From: Spirogloea muscicola
Taxonomy: Eukaryota; Streptophyta; Zygnematophyceae; Spirogloeales; Spirogloeaceae
Assembly: GCA_009602725.1 (NCBI GenBank)
Contig: WELB01000118.1
Location: forward strand, 129,723 to 193,722
DNA length: 64,000 nucleotides
Direction: 5' to 3'
Shown here: positions 45,331 to 57,595 of the stretch, in pieces
Position numbering within the stretch: position 1 is the first letter of the stretch
Layout: each line of letters opens with the position of its first letter
Translations under genes and position numbers: made by a program
The notes under the pieces: model-generated
The model's input: only the letters and a program-made list of their open reading frames with translations
Database searches by the model: none
Told to the model about the DNA's origin: nothing

Positions 45331-48300
45331 AGGCCCGTGCGGCGGCGGGCCGGCAGCGGCGCCGATGGCGGCGATGGCGATGGCGGCGACAGCGATGGCG
45401 GCGATGGCGATGGCGGCGACGCCGGCGAGGCGCCGCAATTGGAGAGCGAGAGCGACGGCGAGGAGGACAGCCGAGCCAGCAATGGCGGCGGCGGCGGCGG
45501 CAGTACTTGGGGCGACAAGCGGCACAGGGCCGGCCGGAGAAGCCGGACGATGTCGGCAGCTGCTAATTCAGTGGCGTCGAAGGCGACCCCAGACGAGGCT
45601 GCCGCAGCTTTAGCGGCGGGGCCTAATCTGGTGGCGCAGAAAGCGCGGCCTGGTGGTGGAGCTCACGTGGCGGCCGCCTCGTCGCCGCCTGGCGAGACGA
45701 CTGCGGCGGCGGGGCCCGTGGCCAGGCCGGCTGTGCAGCAGCCGGCGGAGCGCCCTCGCGACGGCGGCTCGTCAGCTGACGAAGCGACAGCAGTGACGGC
45801 GGCGAATGCAAGGCGAGGGGCAGCGACTGGCAATGGGGCCGGCGGCGGCGGTCGCGGCAGCCGCCTGGGAGCCGGCCTAGTCCTGCGCCCAACCGCCAAG
45901 CGGCAGACTGTCATGCTGCCCGAGGAGGAGGTCATAGCCGAGCGGCCGCCGCCGCCAGTGGCGGCTCCTGCAGTGCGGCTCTCCTGCAATGGCGGCGAGC
46001 GGCAGGGACTCATCAGTAAGGCAGGCGCGCCGACGCTGGCGGCGACCAGGGAGGGCTCGCTGGCGCAGCTGCAGCGCGAGGCCGTGTGCAGCAAGCTCTG
46101 GGCCCCGCCGGCAGCTGAGAAACTGCGGGCGCTGCCACGGACGTTCGCGGACGCCGGCGCTTACGTCGCGGCGTTCGAGCCGCTGCTCTTCGAGGAGTGC
46201 CGGGCGCAGCTGCGGCAGGCCTGGGAGGAGGCTGCCGAGGCCGGCGGCGGCGGCAGCGGCGCGGGGGGCAGCGGCTTTGGCCCGGCCAAGCCCGTCCCAG
46301 TGGCCGTCTCCCGCGCCCAGCCTTGCGCGGAGTCTGGTGGGGCCATCCCCACTCTCTCGCTCCTGCAGTATGTAAGCCCATTGCCGTCAACCATCCTCTG
46401 TTTCCAGTAGTTTGAGCTGGCGGAGCGGCGTGCCTGCAGGGTGGTATGAGGTCGCGCTGACCATCCGGGATGCACACGACCGCACAATCTGGCGCGAGAG
46501 CGACATCGCAGTCCTCTGCACGCCGCATCCTGCAAGTATGTCTACCTCTCACTGCTGAGCTATTTTAACCACTGGCTCTACCAAGTTTCTGCCAATCAAA
46601 GGCAATCTTCAATTGTGCATTGTGAAGACATTGAAGACTGTTGCTTGTTGCCGACGAATTCAGTGGTCGACAATCGACACCATGGCTGCTTTCCTCATGT
46701 GATCAAAGGTTGGTGTGTCTTTCACAGAGCAATCTGCTTCGATCACTCCAGCTGGCCCAGTGAAAGGAGGCGCAGGGGCAAAGCAGCAATGTGGAGAAGC
46801 CCGGAGTGCTGAGGACGAGGCAACCGCTTCGCTGCCAGCGCGCATTGCTGGAGTAGCCAAGCGGCTGGTGAACCAGCCCGCACGGAATCACGATCGGCAT
46901 CCCCGCGAGACCATCACTTTCCGCTTCCTTGCCAGCCCCCAGGAGTTGGCAGATCCCAGGTCCGGCGAAGCTTCCCCATCCAGTAGCATTGCAAATCTCT
47001 GGTCGAGATTTCTGTTCTTGCATTTTGAGCACTACTGTCAGTGTTGAGGTAAAGTGACACACTGTAATTGGTACTTAGGTGACCTTGGGTGCGTCATTGT
47101 GCAGCCCAAAACTGGGCAACCCTGGGCACGTCGTAAGGGCCCTTCAAGCGCGTGGCGACGGGTGGTTCCTCACCAACCTTGGCACGCTCACGACCACGCA
47201 GCGCGAGCTCACTGCGCTGCACGCGTTCAAAGGCTTTCACAGGGAGGTGTGCTTTTTGCAGCTCTGTCAGATTCATTGACCTCCATTCTGTCTGTCAATA
47301 TACTTCTTGTATGAAAAGAGCTGCAGGCTGCAGCATCCCTTTGTTTTCAGGGCTCTCATTGACACTACCAGTCCACAATATCATGGATGTAGCATCATGC
47401 TGTGGTTTGAGTGGTCAAGCAAGCCCGGCTTGTCCTGCACGCTGGATGGTCATTGTCGTGCGCGTGCTTCTTGCGAAAACAGTGGCAGTCTGCTTTTTGC
47501 AGATAAGGCTTGGGTCTAGGTCTGGCATGGCTCAGCTTCTTCTGCATGCATGGATGGGCTTGTGCATGGCTGATATGAAGCAGGAGTCAGAGACTCGCCA
47601 GGCATATTCTAACCAGGCGTGAAGTCCTTGTTGTCATTGTCCGCTTGTGTTTGGCTTACGCAGCTCATGGAAGCAGTGCTCCAACCGCGGCCGCAGCTGT
47701 TTCCAGACTATGCTGCAGAGGAGGCACCGCCACTCCCCCAGCGCTTCACGCCTGCGTTCAAGTCCTACCTGATGGAGCGATTCAATGCGCCGCAGCTCAA
47801 GTCCATCCAGTGGGTTGGTGCATTTACAGCAGCCGGCACACCAGGCACTGGGGGCAACTCGTGGCCGTTTACGCTGGTGCAGGGCCCGCCAGGGACGGGG
47901 AAGACGCACACTGTCTGCGGCATGCTCAATGTCATCCACCTGGTGCAGTATCAGATGTACTACGAGAGCCTGCTGCGGCAGCTCGGCATTTCCTTGGGCG
48001 AGGACGGCAAAACCCCGCTTGCGAAGGTAGGCCAGGTCAATAATGCAAGCATGGTAGCTGCTTCTTATGCAGCGCAGAGGACGTTCTGCCCCATTATACA
48101 GTAAAGTTTGAGGCATGTGATGAACTCTTGCACATAGTTCATCCACAGAGCGCGTCTCAACAACACTGTCAGTGAATCAGCAGGGGTCTGGCTCACGGCC
48201 ACGGCTGTCCGAGAGTCAGCTGCTGGGAGTGCGAAGCCTGGAGAAGCCTCGCATGCTGGTGTGCGCGCCCTCCAATGCCGCTGTCGACGAGCTGCTCCTG

Positions 48301-51152
48301 CGGGTGCTCGAGCAAGGCTTCCTGGACGGCGAGATGGCAACCTATCGGCCCAACGTGGCGCGCGTGGGCACAGAGGCCGCATCTCCGGCAGCTCAGGTCC
48401 AACATCTCCGTCGTTCACCACATGTGATCACGGGTTGTTGTCACATCACTTAGCTCGCCTGCTTCATGGTCTACGGCTGACTGAGATGTGTGGGACATGC
48501 AGGTGGTATCGGTTGAGCGCCGTGCGGAGCAGATCCTTGCGCTGCCTCTGGAGGATGTCCGGCGGCAGGTCTACTTCCTGCTAGAGCAGGACCGGGGCAT
48601 GGAGCACCACATGGAGCAGCTTCGAGCCAGCCTTCAGGTAGATTCTTTTTTTAAAAACTGAATAGCACTGCTATTGAAGATGGAGGTGCCCAGTGTTAGT
48701 CCTGCTACCATTGAGTCACAGTTAAACACTTTTCACCAGCGGCCGACGTCAGGCTCATTGGCTCTCGTCACTGAGCAGGAGGATGCTGCTGACAAGGGAG
48801 CTGTGTTGGGTCAAGAGCCAGAGGCCTTGGGCAAATTGGATCAGGAGCGTGACCAGAAGCTCCAGCAGCTAGCTGTATGCCCCACTCTCTGTTAATAGTT
48901 TTTCAAGTCCTCGACTGACCAGAATATTACCTCTTCTTGCCAACCTGCCCGCTTCTTGATCATGGTAGTGAGCCTTCAGTGTGATATTCACTCTTTTACA
49001 AGGACGTCTTGGGTACAGAATGTTGGTTCACCAAATTTCAGCCAGTTGTGAATGCATTTCTGCTCGTCTGGATGACCTTTCTGAAAAAGCTCACAGAGAG
49101 TGATGTGCAGAATGCTAGGCTGCCTACTTTCATTTGTTGATCATTTCATAGTTTGAATAGACTTCCACTATTGTTCATTTTTGCACAATCTGGACATCCA
49201 GAGAGTGGTGGAGCAGCGACACAAACTACTGGCGGAGATGGGTCGGTACCGCATCGCGCTGGAGCGGCAGGTGGTGTCGGACGCAGTCAAGCTGCAGTTA
49301 GAGGCCAGCTTTGCTGCGGAGGCCGAGATTGTCTTCACTACCCTCTCAAGCTCAGGGCGCAAGTCTGTATCAATCACTACCTGTTGTTGCAGCCTGCTCG
49401 CTTGACTACTGACAGGTGCCACAATGCTTGTCAATGACTGAATCAAGTGTTGAGAATTCTAGAAATGACCTGTTGACATCCAATTATCTTTCAGGACCTT
49501 TGAGAGGCTGGAGAACGGCTTTGATGTTGTGGTGGTAGACGAGGCGGCACAGGCAAGCGAGGTGTCCATCCTCCCCCCACTCGCCCTCAAGGCTTCCCGA
49601 TGCGTCCTGGTAGGGGACCCCCAGCAGCTCCCAGCCACGGTCATCTCCCAGGCTGCTCAGAGTATGCTCTACAAGTACGTCCCCTGAACCCAAAAGTGTA
49701 GTGATAACTTGCGCAATCATCAGACTCTGCACGTGTTTGCTTGACTTGCAAGCGGAAAGCCTTCACACTTGGAATTATGCACGTCACAGGACCTGTTGCT
49801 AGGCATCTGACGCACGTCAAGTATCGCTTGCACCTTCTCATTACTATCACCACCTTACCAGCCGGAGCTTGTTCGAGCGACTCAAGGAGGCAGGCTGCCC
49901 CTCCATCATGCTCACCGTGCAGCACCGCATGCACCCCGAGATCCGCCGCTGGCCGTCCTCCTACTTCTACGAGGACCGCCTCACAGATAGCCAGGCCGTG
50001 CAGCAGATGGCGCCGGAGCCCTTCTATCGGGACGCCCTGCTGAGACCGTACCTGTTCTACGACGTCAGCAAGGGCCGTGAGTCACATGGCGGATCCATGA
50101 GCTATCAGAACCTCTACGAGGCCAAGCTCGCGGTTCTGCTCTACAGAGTAAGCAATGCCTTCATGACATAGCCGCCTCATGAGAGTCCTTCTTTAACATT
50201 TGCAACTAGCTAATCGGTACCCTTCTTTGATTGCCATTTTCCCCTCTGCAGCACCTACAGGCAGTGGCCAAGGAGTGCGGGTGCAATGGGACGGTGCCGG
50301 TGGGGGTGGTCACCCCGTACAAGCAGCAGCTGCGCCTGCTAAAGCGGGAGTTTGAGCCGGTGCTCAAGGAGGTGGAGCCGAAGCAGATATACATCAACAC
50401 TGTCGATGCCTTTCAAGGGCAGGAGCGAGACGTGATCATCATGTCGTGCGTCCGGGCGTCAGTCCGGAGCGTTGGCTTCGTCTCCGACATCCGCCGCATG
50501 AATGTGGCGCTCACCAGGGCACGGCGGGCTCTCTGGGTAGGTGCAGATGTGCTGGGTCACTGTCAAATACAGCAAGCGCAGGCAACCTCAGGAGGCTGCT
50601 TCAAATTGTTGGTGGTGCTGTCCAAGTGCTGAACCTCCTTGAATTCCTCAAAGGGCACACACATTGCATTGGGACAAGCAAGAACACCATCGAGTGCGTC
50701 CTTAGCTGCTAAGCTTCATTGCACTGTAAATGCTGGAATGATTTCCTGCACAACTGGAGATCGGGGTTTCCCTGCACATTTGTAAACTGGCTGTGTGGTT
50801 ACTGCTGCAGGTCCTGGGCAATGCACTAGCTTTACAGCAGTCGGAAGCGTGGAGCTCCCTGCTCAAGGATGCTAAGGCGCGAAGTTGCTTTGTTGATGCT
50901 GCCAATCTAGACCTCTTTCGGCCGGCAGGTGGGGTGATTGTCGAAGAGATGGAAGTTGAGGCAGGGCAGGGCGTCAAGAGACGGAGAGGCGAGCAGGCCG
51001 AGGCTGGCGGGCGAGAAGGCCAGCAGGCCAGCGACTGCAAGGCAGCGGGCTTACCGGAGGCCGACAATGTGGAGAAGAGGCGGCGCCGGCACCGGGGCGG
51101 CAAGGGCAAGGGCCGCAGTCAGCGGCGGGGCAAGGGCATTCCCGTTGATTGA
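45331..51152 (+). CDS. Sen1/senataxin/MAA3-type superfamily 1 RNA/DNA helicase, 5' incomplete
   Basis: Nuclear helicase that, in known relatives, resolves RNA-DNA hybrids and aids transcription termination. Gly/Asp/Ala-rich N-terminus; then RTFADAGAYVAAFEPLLFEE then CRAQLRQAW (about 46140), the MAA3/Sen1 entry block; WYEVALTIRDAHDRTIWRES (about 46440); LTNLGTLTTTQRELTALHAF (about 47175). Helicase motifs follow: FTLVQGPPGTGKTHTVCGML (motif I, about 47870), MLVCAPSNAAVDELLLRVL (Ia, about 48255), ERQVVSDAVKLQLEASFAAE then AEIVFTTLSSSG (about 49260), FDVVVVDEAAQASEVSILPP (II) with LVGDPQQLPATV (III, about 49520-49640), IMLTVQHRMHPEIRRWPSSY (IV, about 49905), INTVDAFQGQERDVIIMSCV (V) and RMNVALTRARRALWV (VI, about 50395-50535). 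The tail has a basic signal EKRRRRHRGGKGKGRSQRRG and stops at 51150-51152. At least twelve exons; some introns were read only roughly. The start is in the gap. Confidence 0.93.
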
Positions 51153-52780
51153 GACAAGGGCGCCGGTGTTGGTATTCACAGACCCCGCTGGAGACACCTG
51201 GTGGCTGAGTGACCATGTGGATGGACTGCGTGTCAGTTGCAGAGCCACTAGAGCCAGATGGGTTATCCAGAGCTTTCCAGTTGGCATGGCCTCGAAACAG
51301 AGGAAGGTGCAGATAAGAGTGAAGGTTCCATGGCGAGAGTACTGCTGCTGATGCTGCAGACAGGGGCTGTCCACTTCACTCAGGAGGTATCAGCCGCTTC
51401 CCATGCACAAACTTTGGCCCTCCTTTGCTTAACAGTGCATGCGCAGCTGCCGCCAGCAGCTGCTTCTGTGGGTAGCGTGAGGCATACACTCAAGTGTCAT
51501 GTATGCAGGTGACCTACCCTTGCAGCAAGTCTGACGAGGCTTACAGTACCAGGATTGTCGATCAACATGAGAGATGGTTTGCGCAGCAAACAGCAGCAGC
51601 AGCAAGCTTCGCAGGCACATTGTCGTGGAGACTCAAGATTTCCTCCAAGACTGTATAAAGGCGGGCCAGCTATCTGTACAAAACAGTGACATGTTACCTA
51701 CAATCAGCATGGCGTCTGCGCACTATTCTTTCATTTATTGGCGCTACCTACTTCCAGCAGTGGGACGCTGCACAGTGCCATGAGCTTCTCAATGGTTTTG
51801 GCAAGGGGGCCATTTGCGGCAGCTAAGCCATTGGAGCTACGTTCTCCAAGTTTTGGCATCTCATTGTTTTCCAGAAAGGAAAATTCCGCTTTTGGACCCT
51901 CTCCTGCGGCCTCACTACTTCATTTGACATGGGGAGGCGTTGAAGGTGCACCAAAACACCTCACTCATGAGCTCCAGTGCATGATCTGAGCATGCCTGTC
52001 TAGTGACCGCAATTGTGTGAACATATGTTTAATATGCTTGCTTTGACGAGCAATCATCCACTGTGAAAGTGAATTTCCACCTCAGAGCCAATTTGCGCTC
52101 AGGAGAAGCTCTGGGGTATCTAACCAGGCGGGTACAGACGGTCTCTCCACCCCAAGAGGTTCTGTTGTATACCCCAAGGGGTTGCCACAACCGCACTTGA
52201 CGTGAGCCACTTGAAACATCTCTGTTACTGTTAGTTTTATTGCAAGAAGCCACTCGTGCATATCTCGAGTGGCCAAAGCAAGTCACAGCGAGGTGGGGTG
52301 GGGTTGAGGAGGCGTCCACCGGACAAACAACCGCTCCAAATTACTGTGTCATGGCCATGAAGGCATTGTTGCTGAAGGCAGGTGCATCTGGCGTGTTGAG
52401 TGACAATGCGAGTGCAACACAGGATGAAGACAAATATGGTAGCTCCTCTAAATGGAACGTCGGTGTTACTGAGCATCGGGGCAAGGGCACACAGGCGTTG
52501 GGGGGCGCTGCCAACAGAGGAAGCTGAAACAGCATGACTAATAGGCGGCAACCAGGCGGCCGCACAATTTCACAGCTCGTACCCAGCAGCCGGATGTCAG
52601 ACAGACGGGGAGAGCCAATCCCCACGGCCAGACCACGACAAGGCTACTGCGACAAGGTTCGCCATGTAAGTGCAGGCAGAGCCCAGGGAGCGCTGTTAAG
52701 TCGCCGGTGGAGCGCATGCAGTGGGTGGAGCGCAAGGGAGGCCATGTGTGCGTAAAGAAGAGCAGAAGCTTTCTAGAGGG
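51153..52780. other. Intergenic, nothing recognised
   Basis: About 1.6 kb downstream of the helicase. Short open frames on both strands lack family motifs. It may include the helicase 3' UTR. No repeat from the LINE set is seen before about 52785. Confidence 0.45.
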
Positions 52781-52784
52781 GGGC

Positions 52785-54960
52785 AATGGCTCTGAAAAGG
52801 CCAGCCCAAAAGAAAAGAGGTAGAGAAGCAGCTATTCCGAAGGGGGCGAGGGCTAGGAGGGTGGGCCGGTCAAGGTCAGTCCACAAAAGACTGGGTGAGG
52901 TCCAAAGTAGCCAGCAAAGAGAGAAGGCGCGTGGTGGCGCATGAAATTGAAAGGGAGGCCACCTTTAGCCTTACAAATGTCTTGGTAACGCGGTAATGGG
53001 GGGACACTAAATATCCTCGAGTGAGCACATACATATCTGACAAGCTAAGCTGAGGAGCCAGACCACCACCACGGAAGCCATTAGCGTGGCCTAATGCATG
53101 CTCAGCACGCTGGTGTATCGCGAGTGCAAAATGGAAAGGTGCCCTACCCAAGGGGGGTGATGCTGTGAGAAACTGGTTTCATCAAAGGGATAAAGGGCTG
53201 TGAACAGCCAGCCCGATCAATAAGCACTGACAAGGTCCGAAGGTGCCAAAGAAAATATTTTAAAAAGAAAAGCAAGCGCGGCCAGATTGACTGGTGGCCA
53301 AAAAGTGCTCTCCCAAGGCTTTCCCGGTAGGATAATCACTTGAGAGGCTAGCTTATGAATTCGGGGGTTATTCTCAGAGTGGAAGCGGTGGCCGTGAGAG
53401 GCCGTCTCAGGAAAGGAATGAAGGTGGGGCGCACAAAATGAGAGGGAGGCCTAAGCAAGCCAGTACACTGAACAAAGAGAAAGCTAACAGGGGCTAAGAT
53501 AAGAAAACGAAGAACAATCGAAGGGCGACTCCAGTACCCACAATTGAGCAGATCGATATTTGCTACGCTTGAATGGGGCTCCGGAGCACCACCTTGCAAG
53601 TCAGTAGCCTGGCTTAGTGCGCGCCCAGCACGCTGATGTATGCTAGAGCCTGGAAACGCTGCAAAGTAAGCGAGAGCCGCATTTTGTAATTAGCAACCAA
53701 CGTTTGCAGGACACAAGTATGCCTTAAGCTACCGGCCCGACTAAGACGGCGCTGGTCGACCAGGTGGGGCCAGGCGTTGGAGGAGGGAGGAACACTTGGT
53801 ACTACTGTAGCTGCCGTGAATGTTTCTGGCGCACGGATAAAAGTAACGCTGGGGATGGTCCTTGTAGTGCCACTACTTTCTTACGCTCTCCATGGATGAG
53901 CATACTTTCTTTCCTCATGGTTTGTCGCCCAGCCAGGCACAGTCAGCGAGGGTGCCCCAACTTGGGAAGCATCAATCAGTACGAGTCGAAGAGTAGGCCA
54001 GGCCCGCCGCTCCGAGGCTTGGCAAAACAATCCAGACGCCTCACGTATAGCGTGCCCGCATTTCTGGATGACGGGCACGATGGCCGACTCTCCCATAGCC
54101 GGATGTTAACCAGCCTCCTGAGCAGATTCAAACACTGCGTCTATAAGTGGGCGGTGTGAGGCATCGCGCTCACCTCCCTCAACACATTTAAACAATGTGG
54201 GCAGCCAACGAGATCTCATCAGCAGATCGAAATTGAGCTGACACTCGAAATGGTGGTTGCCGGCCAAGTAAAGGGGAATCAAAAACATGGCAAGGTCCCG
54301 GCAAAGAAGAGACGGTTGGCCGTGGAAAGAGCAGCTGGAAGAGTTATTCCCTCTGTGAGAAGAAGTGGGTCTCCTAGTGGCTTCTCTGTGAGAAGCCAGC
54401 CGGATAAGAGTGGCCCCTAGAAGAAAGGAGAATTTCGTGTATTTGAAACAAACGAAGGCCAAATGGCCAAGTACAAACGCAAGCACATCTAAAGACCTAC
54501 GTAACCCTACAGCAGATTGACCGGCTCAGTAACCACGGGTCAATACATTAAGGTCGCTAATCGATGCCTGAATACTAGATGGCAGCTACGAAGCTCTTCT
54601 GCTACCAACTAGAGCTCGCCCAGCTTTCTGGTGCAAAGCATTAGCACGCTGCAAACAGGCCGAAACTCGTCGTCGCAAGAACGACAGATATTCAGCTGGC
54701 AAGCCCATCTCAGCCGGGACACATTTGCATGTCGTGTGTAGCCTAGATTGGCTATGTTTTGAAGGAGAGTAAGGAAACGAGGACCTAAGCAGCCAAAGAT
54801 CTCGACTGCCGCTGGAAAGAGTCTTCCAGTAGAGGGCGATGGCTGTGGTTGGCCAGCCCAGAAAGAAGAATGAACAAATTTCGAATGGGCCAGGAAAGCA
54901 CCAAAGCACACAGCGACTCAAGTGTCCACTGGACGCTCAATGTACTCTGACCTGCGGCTG
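52785..54960 (-). mobile_element. LINE remnant cluster 3a, mostly minus strand
   Basis: From left: hairpin 3' UTR scraps (52785-52870); a type E end (52920-53151) reading LAIHQRAEHALGHANGFRGG then LSDMYVLTRGY; scraps near 53200-53320; a longer copy (53430-54350); a type D end (54490-54780); a type C end (54815-54960). All are truncated and decayed. The predominance of one orientation contrasts with cluster 1. Confidence 0.72.
53430..54350 (-). mobile_element. Second LINE copy retaining the endonuclease region, decayed
   Basis: Minus-strand segments align in order with the long LINE: LYLAGNHHFECQ ... KCVEGGERDASHRPLIDA (compare CLAGIRQCDCG ... RCGEGGERIASHNLLRDA), then LRLVLIDASQVGAPSLTVPG then WATNHEERK (compare LLLDVVLIDAYKAGAPTSTV then SGWATSSAERK), and a final GGAPEPHSSVANIDLLNCGY. 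The first cysteine pair is altered and frames shift several times. It is an older 5'-truncated copy of the same family. Confidence 0.75.
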
Positions 54961-54979
54961 AGGAAGAAGTGGCACTCCC

Positions 54980-55639
54980 TGTAACGAATTTACATGGCTG
55001 GAATGTCAATGCAGCTGTAATGTATTGACAGATGCCTGGAGATTAGATACCTCATCCGGCTGATAAATAAATTGACTGTCAGTGCCGCAGGAAAGGCTTG
55101 ACAGATGCCTGGAGACGGACAATTTCACCAGGCTGGGCAGCGTGGCTTTGATATAGAGCTGAGAGCGGCGCAACCCGGAGTCGTGACACGCGAGACAGCA
55201 TGGTGCTGGCGCTGGAACGGCGACGGGAGGTGGCAGCGCTGTAGACTGCCTTGACGGCATTGTTAGCCGTTAGTATTGACGAGGATGATAGACGGCTGAC
55301 GATAGCCTGGGGGTAGTGACCGTCAGCTGCGAGTGACGGGTAGATTGTCGGTGGTAGCCGTTGTTAGCCGTCGACAGGTCGTGGACGGGTCATCAACGAG
55401 AGACTGGGTGCCGAATATCCCACCCGGGCCCGTATGGCCGGGCTCGCAGTCCGTCGGGCTATAAAGGGGGCACCCGAGATGGGAGAGGGGGTGAGTTCTT
55501 CACCCAACCTCGGACCCCTGGACCCTTGCCCCTGCAGTAACCGTTGCTCAGTTTTACCGTTGCGGCCCCATCCCAATGCCTCCCGCTTTTCCTTGCGCCG
55601 CCGGCAGCCCGGGCTTGGCGATCCACAGCATTCGTTACA
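54980..55639 (+). mobile_element. Solo LTR (660 bp) inserted in a LINE 3' UTR
   Basis: A 660-base element starts TGTAACGAAT and ends ATTCGTTACA, a perfect 10-base inverted repeat with TG..CA tips. CTCCC lies on both sides (54975-54979 and 55640-55644). A TATA box (GGCTATAAAGGGGG) sits about 480 bases in, where an LTR promoter would lie. The interrupted LINE sequence is intact at about 11775-11800 (GTGGCACTCCCAATGGGGGC), giving the empty site. No internal retroelement coding or second LTR is seen nearby, so it fits a solo LTR. The intact target duplication suggests modest age. Family (Ty1/copia or Ty3) cannot be told. A 5-bp duplication with inverted tips could also suit a small DNA element, which I rank lower. 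Confidence 0.75.
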
Positions 55640-55644
55640 CTCCC

Positions 55645-57595
55645 AGTGGGGGCAAGGGCTGCAAAAAGCCAGCCCAAAAAAGAATTGACAAAGGTTCGAA
55701 GGGGCCGAAAAAGCATTGAGCAGCTACAAAGGGGTCTGAAGATGCTATGGTAAGCAGGTAGAGCAGGGGGAGGATGGATCACTCAGTAGTTACGAGTGAG
55801 GAGCCTCAGATCCGGCAGACTAGCTGCCGGAAAACTATCCCGGCTGAGCGGGGGAGAGAAGGGCTCGCCCATTGAGGGTAGGGGCTGGAAAAGCCAGCCC
55901 AAAAAAGAAGAACAAAGTACGAGAAAGGGGGGCCAGAGGAATCGCTAAGAAAACAAAGCACACAAAGAAAGAAAGCAGCTGCAAATCACGTAACCCCAGC
56001 GGGGGAGCGGGTCTCCTGGCCCCTAGTTGGCCGTTCTTCCTAGACCCTGACCCAAACTCTCTCGACGGCGAGGGGCAAGCAGAATGTCCTCTACCGCGTG
56101 ATCGGCGTACTTCACGTCCTTGCGGCGGGCGGCGGGCGGCGCCGGCGGCCGCGTACCCTGCCTTCCGGGTTGCATCCGTCGGGACGTGAGTACTTTCTTG
56201 GACTTTAGTACTTTCTTCGAAGGGGGTGAGGGCTCTGGAGCCAGAGGAAGCGCTAAGAAACCAAAGCAGACAAAGAAAGAAAGCAGCTACAAATCACTCA
56301 GTAACCCCTGCTAAGCAGCCGCAAATCAGAGAGGCTAGGGTCCTGGAAGTGGGTCCCCTGGACAGAGCCAGAGGCAGCAGCGAGGGCTCTCCCGGCACGA
56401 AGGTGCAGCGCACGGGCCAATCCAAGAATGAGTTTGGACAAGGTCCTAAGTGCGCCCTGTTGGAACCTGGAGGCAGCCGCCACGCGGCCTGCCCGCAAGT
56501 GGACGGCAAATGCCCAGGGACCGCTGCAAAGGGAGACGGCAAGTCGCATCGTGTGCGCTTGAGCAAGCGACCCGCGGCTGCTTAGCAGGGGTTACTGAGT
56601 GATTCGTAGCAGCTATGCTTCGTTTTGTCTCACCCGTGGGTACTAATGTCATCTTAGGTACCTTAGATTAGGTCTCCGTATTATGTAGCCTTGTTTAGTC
56701 TGCACTCGACTCTGCCTGAACAATGTATTGGCTTGAATTGGCCTCCCTTTCAATTCATGCGCCCCGCGCGCCTTCTCTTTGTGCTTCCTTTCCTTAGCGC
56801 TTCCCCTGGCCCCCTACTCGTACTTTGTTCATTCTTTTTTTGGGCTGGCTTGTCCAGCCCCCCCTCTCCTCAATGGGCGAGCCGTTTCTTCTCGACGGCA
56901 TCGAAGCCGGGCTGCTCGCTCTCTACCCTTCCATCCCTTCTGGGCTGGCCTCTCCTTGGTAGAGTAGAAGAAGGCTCGCCCATAAAGAAAGAGGGGCTGG
57001 CAAAGCCAGCCCAAAAAGAATGGACAATGTAGAGTAGAGGAGTCCTTCCTCGGCATCTCATTCTTCGGCTTTGGACATTGTCCATTCTTTTTTGGGCTGG
57101 CTTTGCCAGCCCCTCTTTCTCTATGGGCGAGCCTTCTTCTTCTCCCAGCTACCAGTCAATCTGAAGGAGGCAGTTATCTTCTCGTTCTTTGTTCATTCTT
57201 TTTTGGGCTGGCTTGTCCAGCCCCTATCCTCAATGGGCGAGCCCTTTCTTCTATCTTCGGCGCCGGGAAACAGCACTCCGCGCACGTCGCTGGCGTAGGT
57301 CGAGCCAGCGACTTCCAAACGCGGAAAGAAGAAAGGGGCTCGCCCATAAAAAGGGCGAAAGAAAAGGGAGAAAGAAAGAGGTCCACACTACAAAACACGA
57401 CTCGAACACACGACGATGCAGAGGGAAGGTCAGTAGTACCCGCGGAGAGAGGGGCTTTCCCAGCGCATCTGGCCCCCTTCGGAGCCTCGTCGATTCCTCT
57501 CGGGCTGGCTTCTCACACCCCATTGGGAGAGCCACTTCTTTCCCAGCCACTGCTTTTGTCACAACGAGGAAGTGATCTCAATAGCCCCACGTTAG
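55645..57595. mobile_element. LINE remnant cluster 3b
   Basis: Includes a minus-strand hairpin 3' UTR (55645-55800, coding end near 55785, the continuation of the piece split by the solo LTR), a type A 3' UTR at 55855-55995 (-), and a coding end and type A 3' UTR at 56225-56549 (-, stop 56298-56300). On the plus strand there is a coding end stopping at 56596-56598, immediately followed by a type E end (LTRGY, stop 56644-56646) to about 56785, then a type A tip to 56890. Hairpin tips lie at about 56945-57035 (-), 57055-57135 (+), 57195-57250 (+) and a weaker piece at 57470-57545 (+). About 55995-56220 and 57260-57470 are not assigned. Confidence 0.75.

Noticed and set aside
57380-57430. T-arm-like TTCGAGTC on the minus strand near 57395
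   Set aside because: The stem consists mostly of G-T pairs and no other tRNA arms are present.
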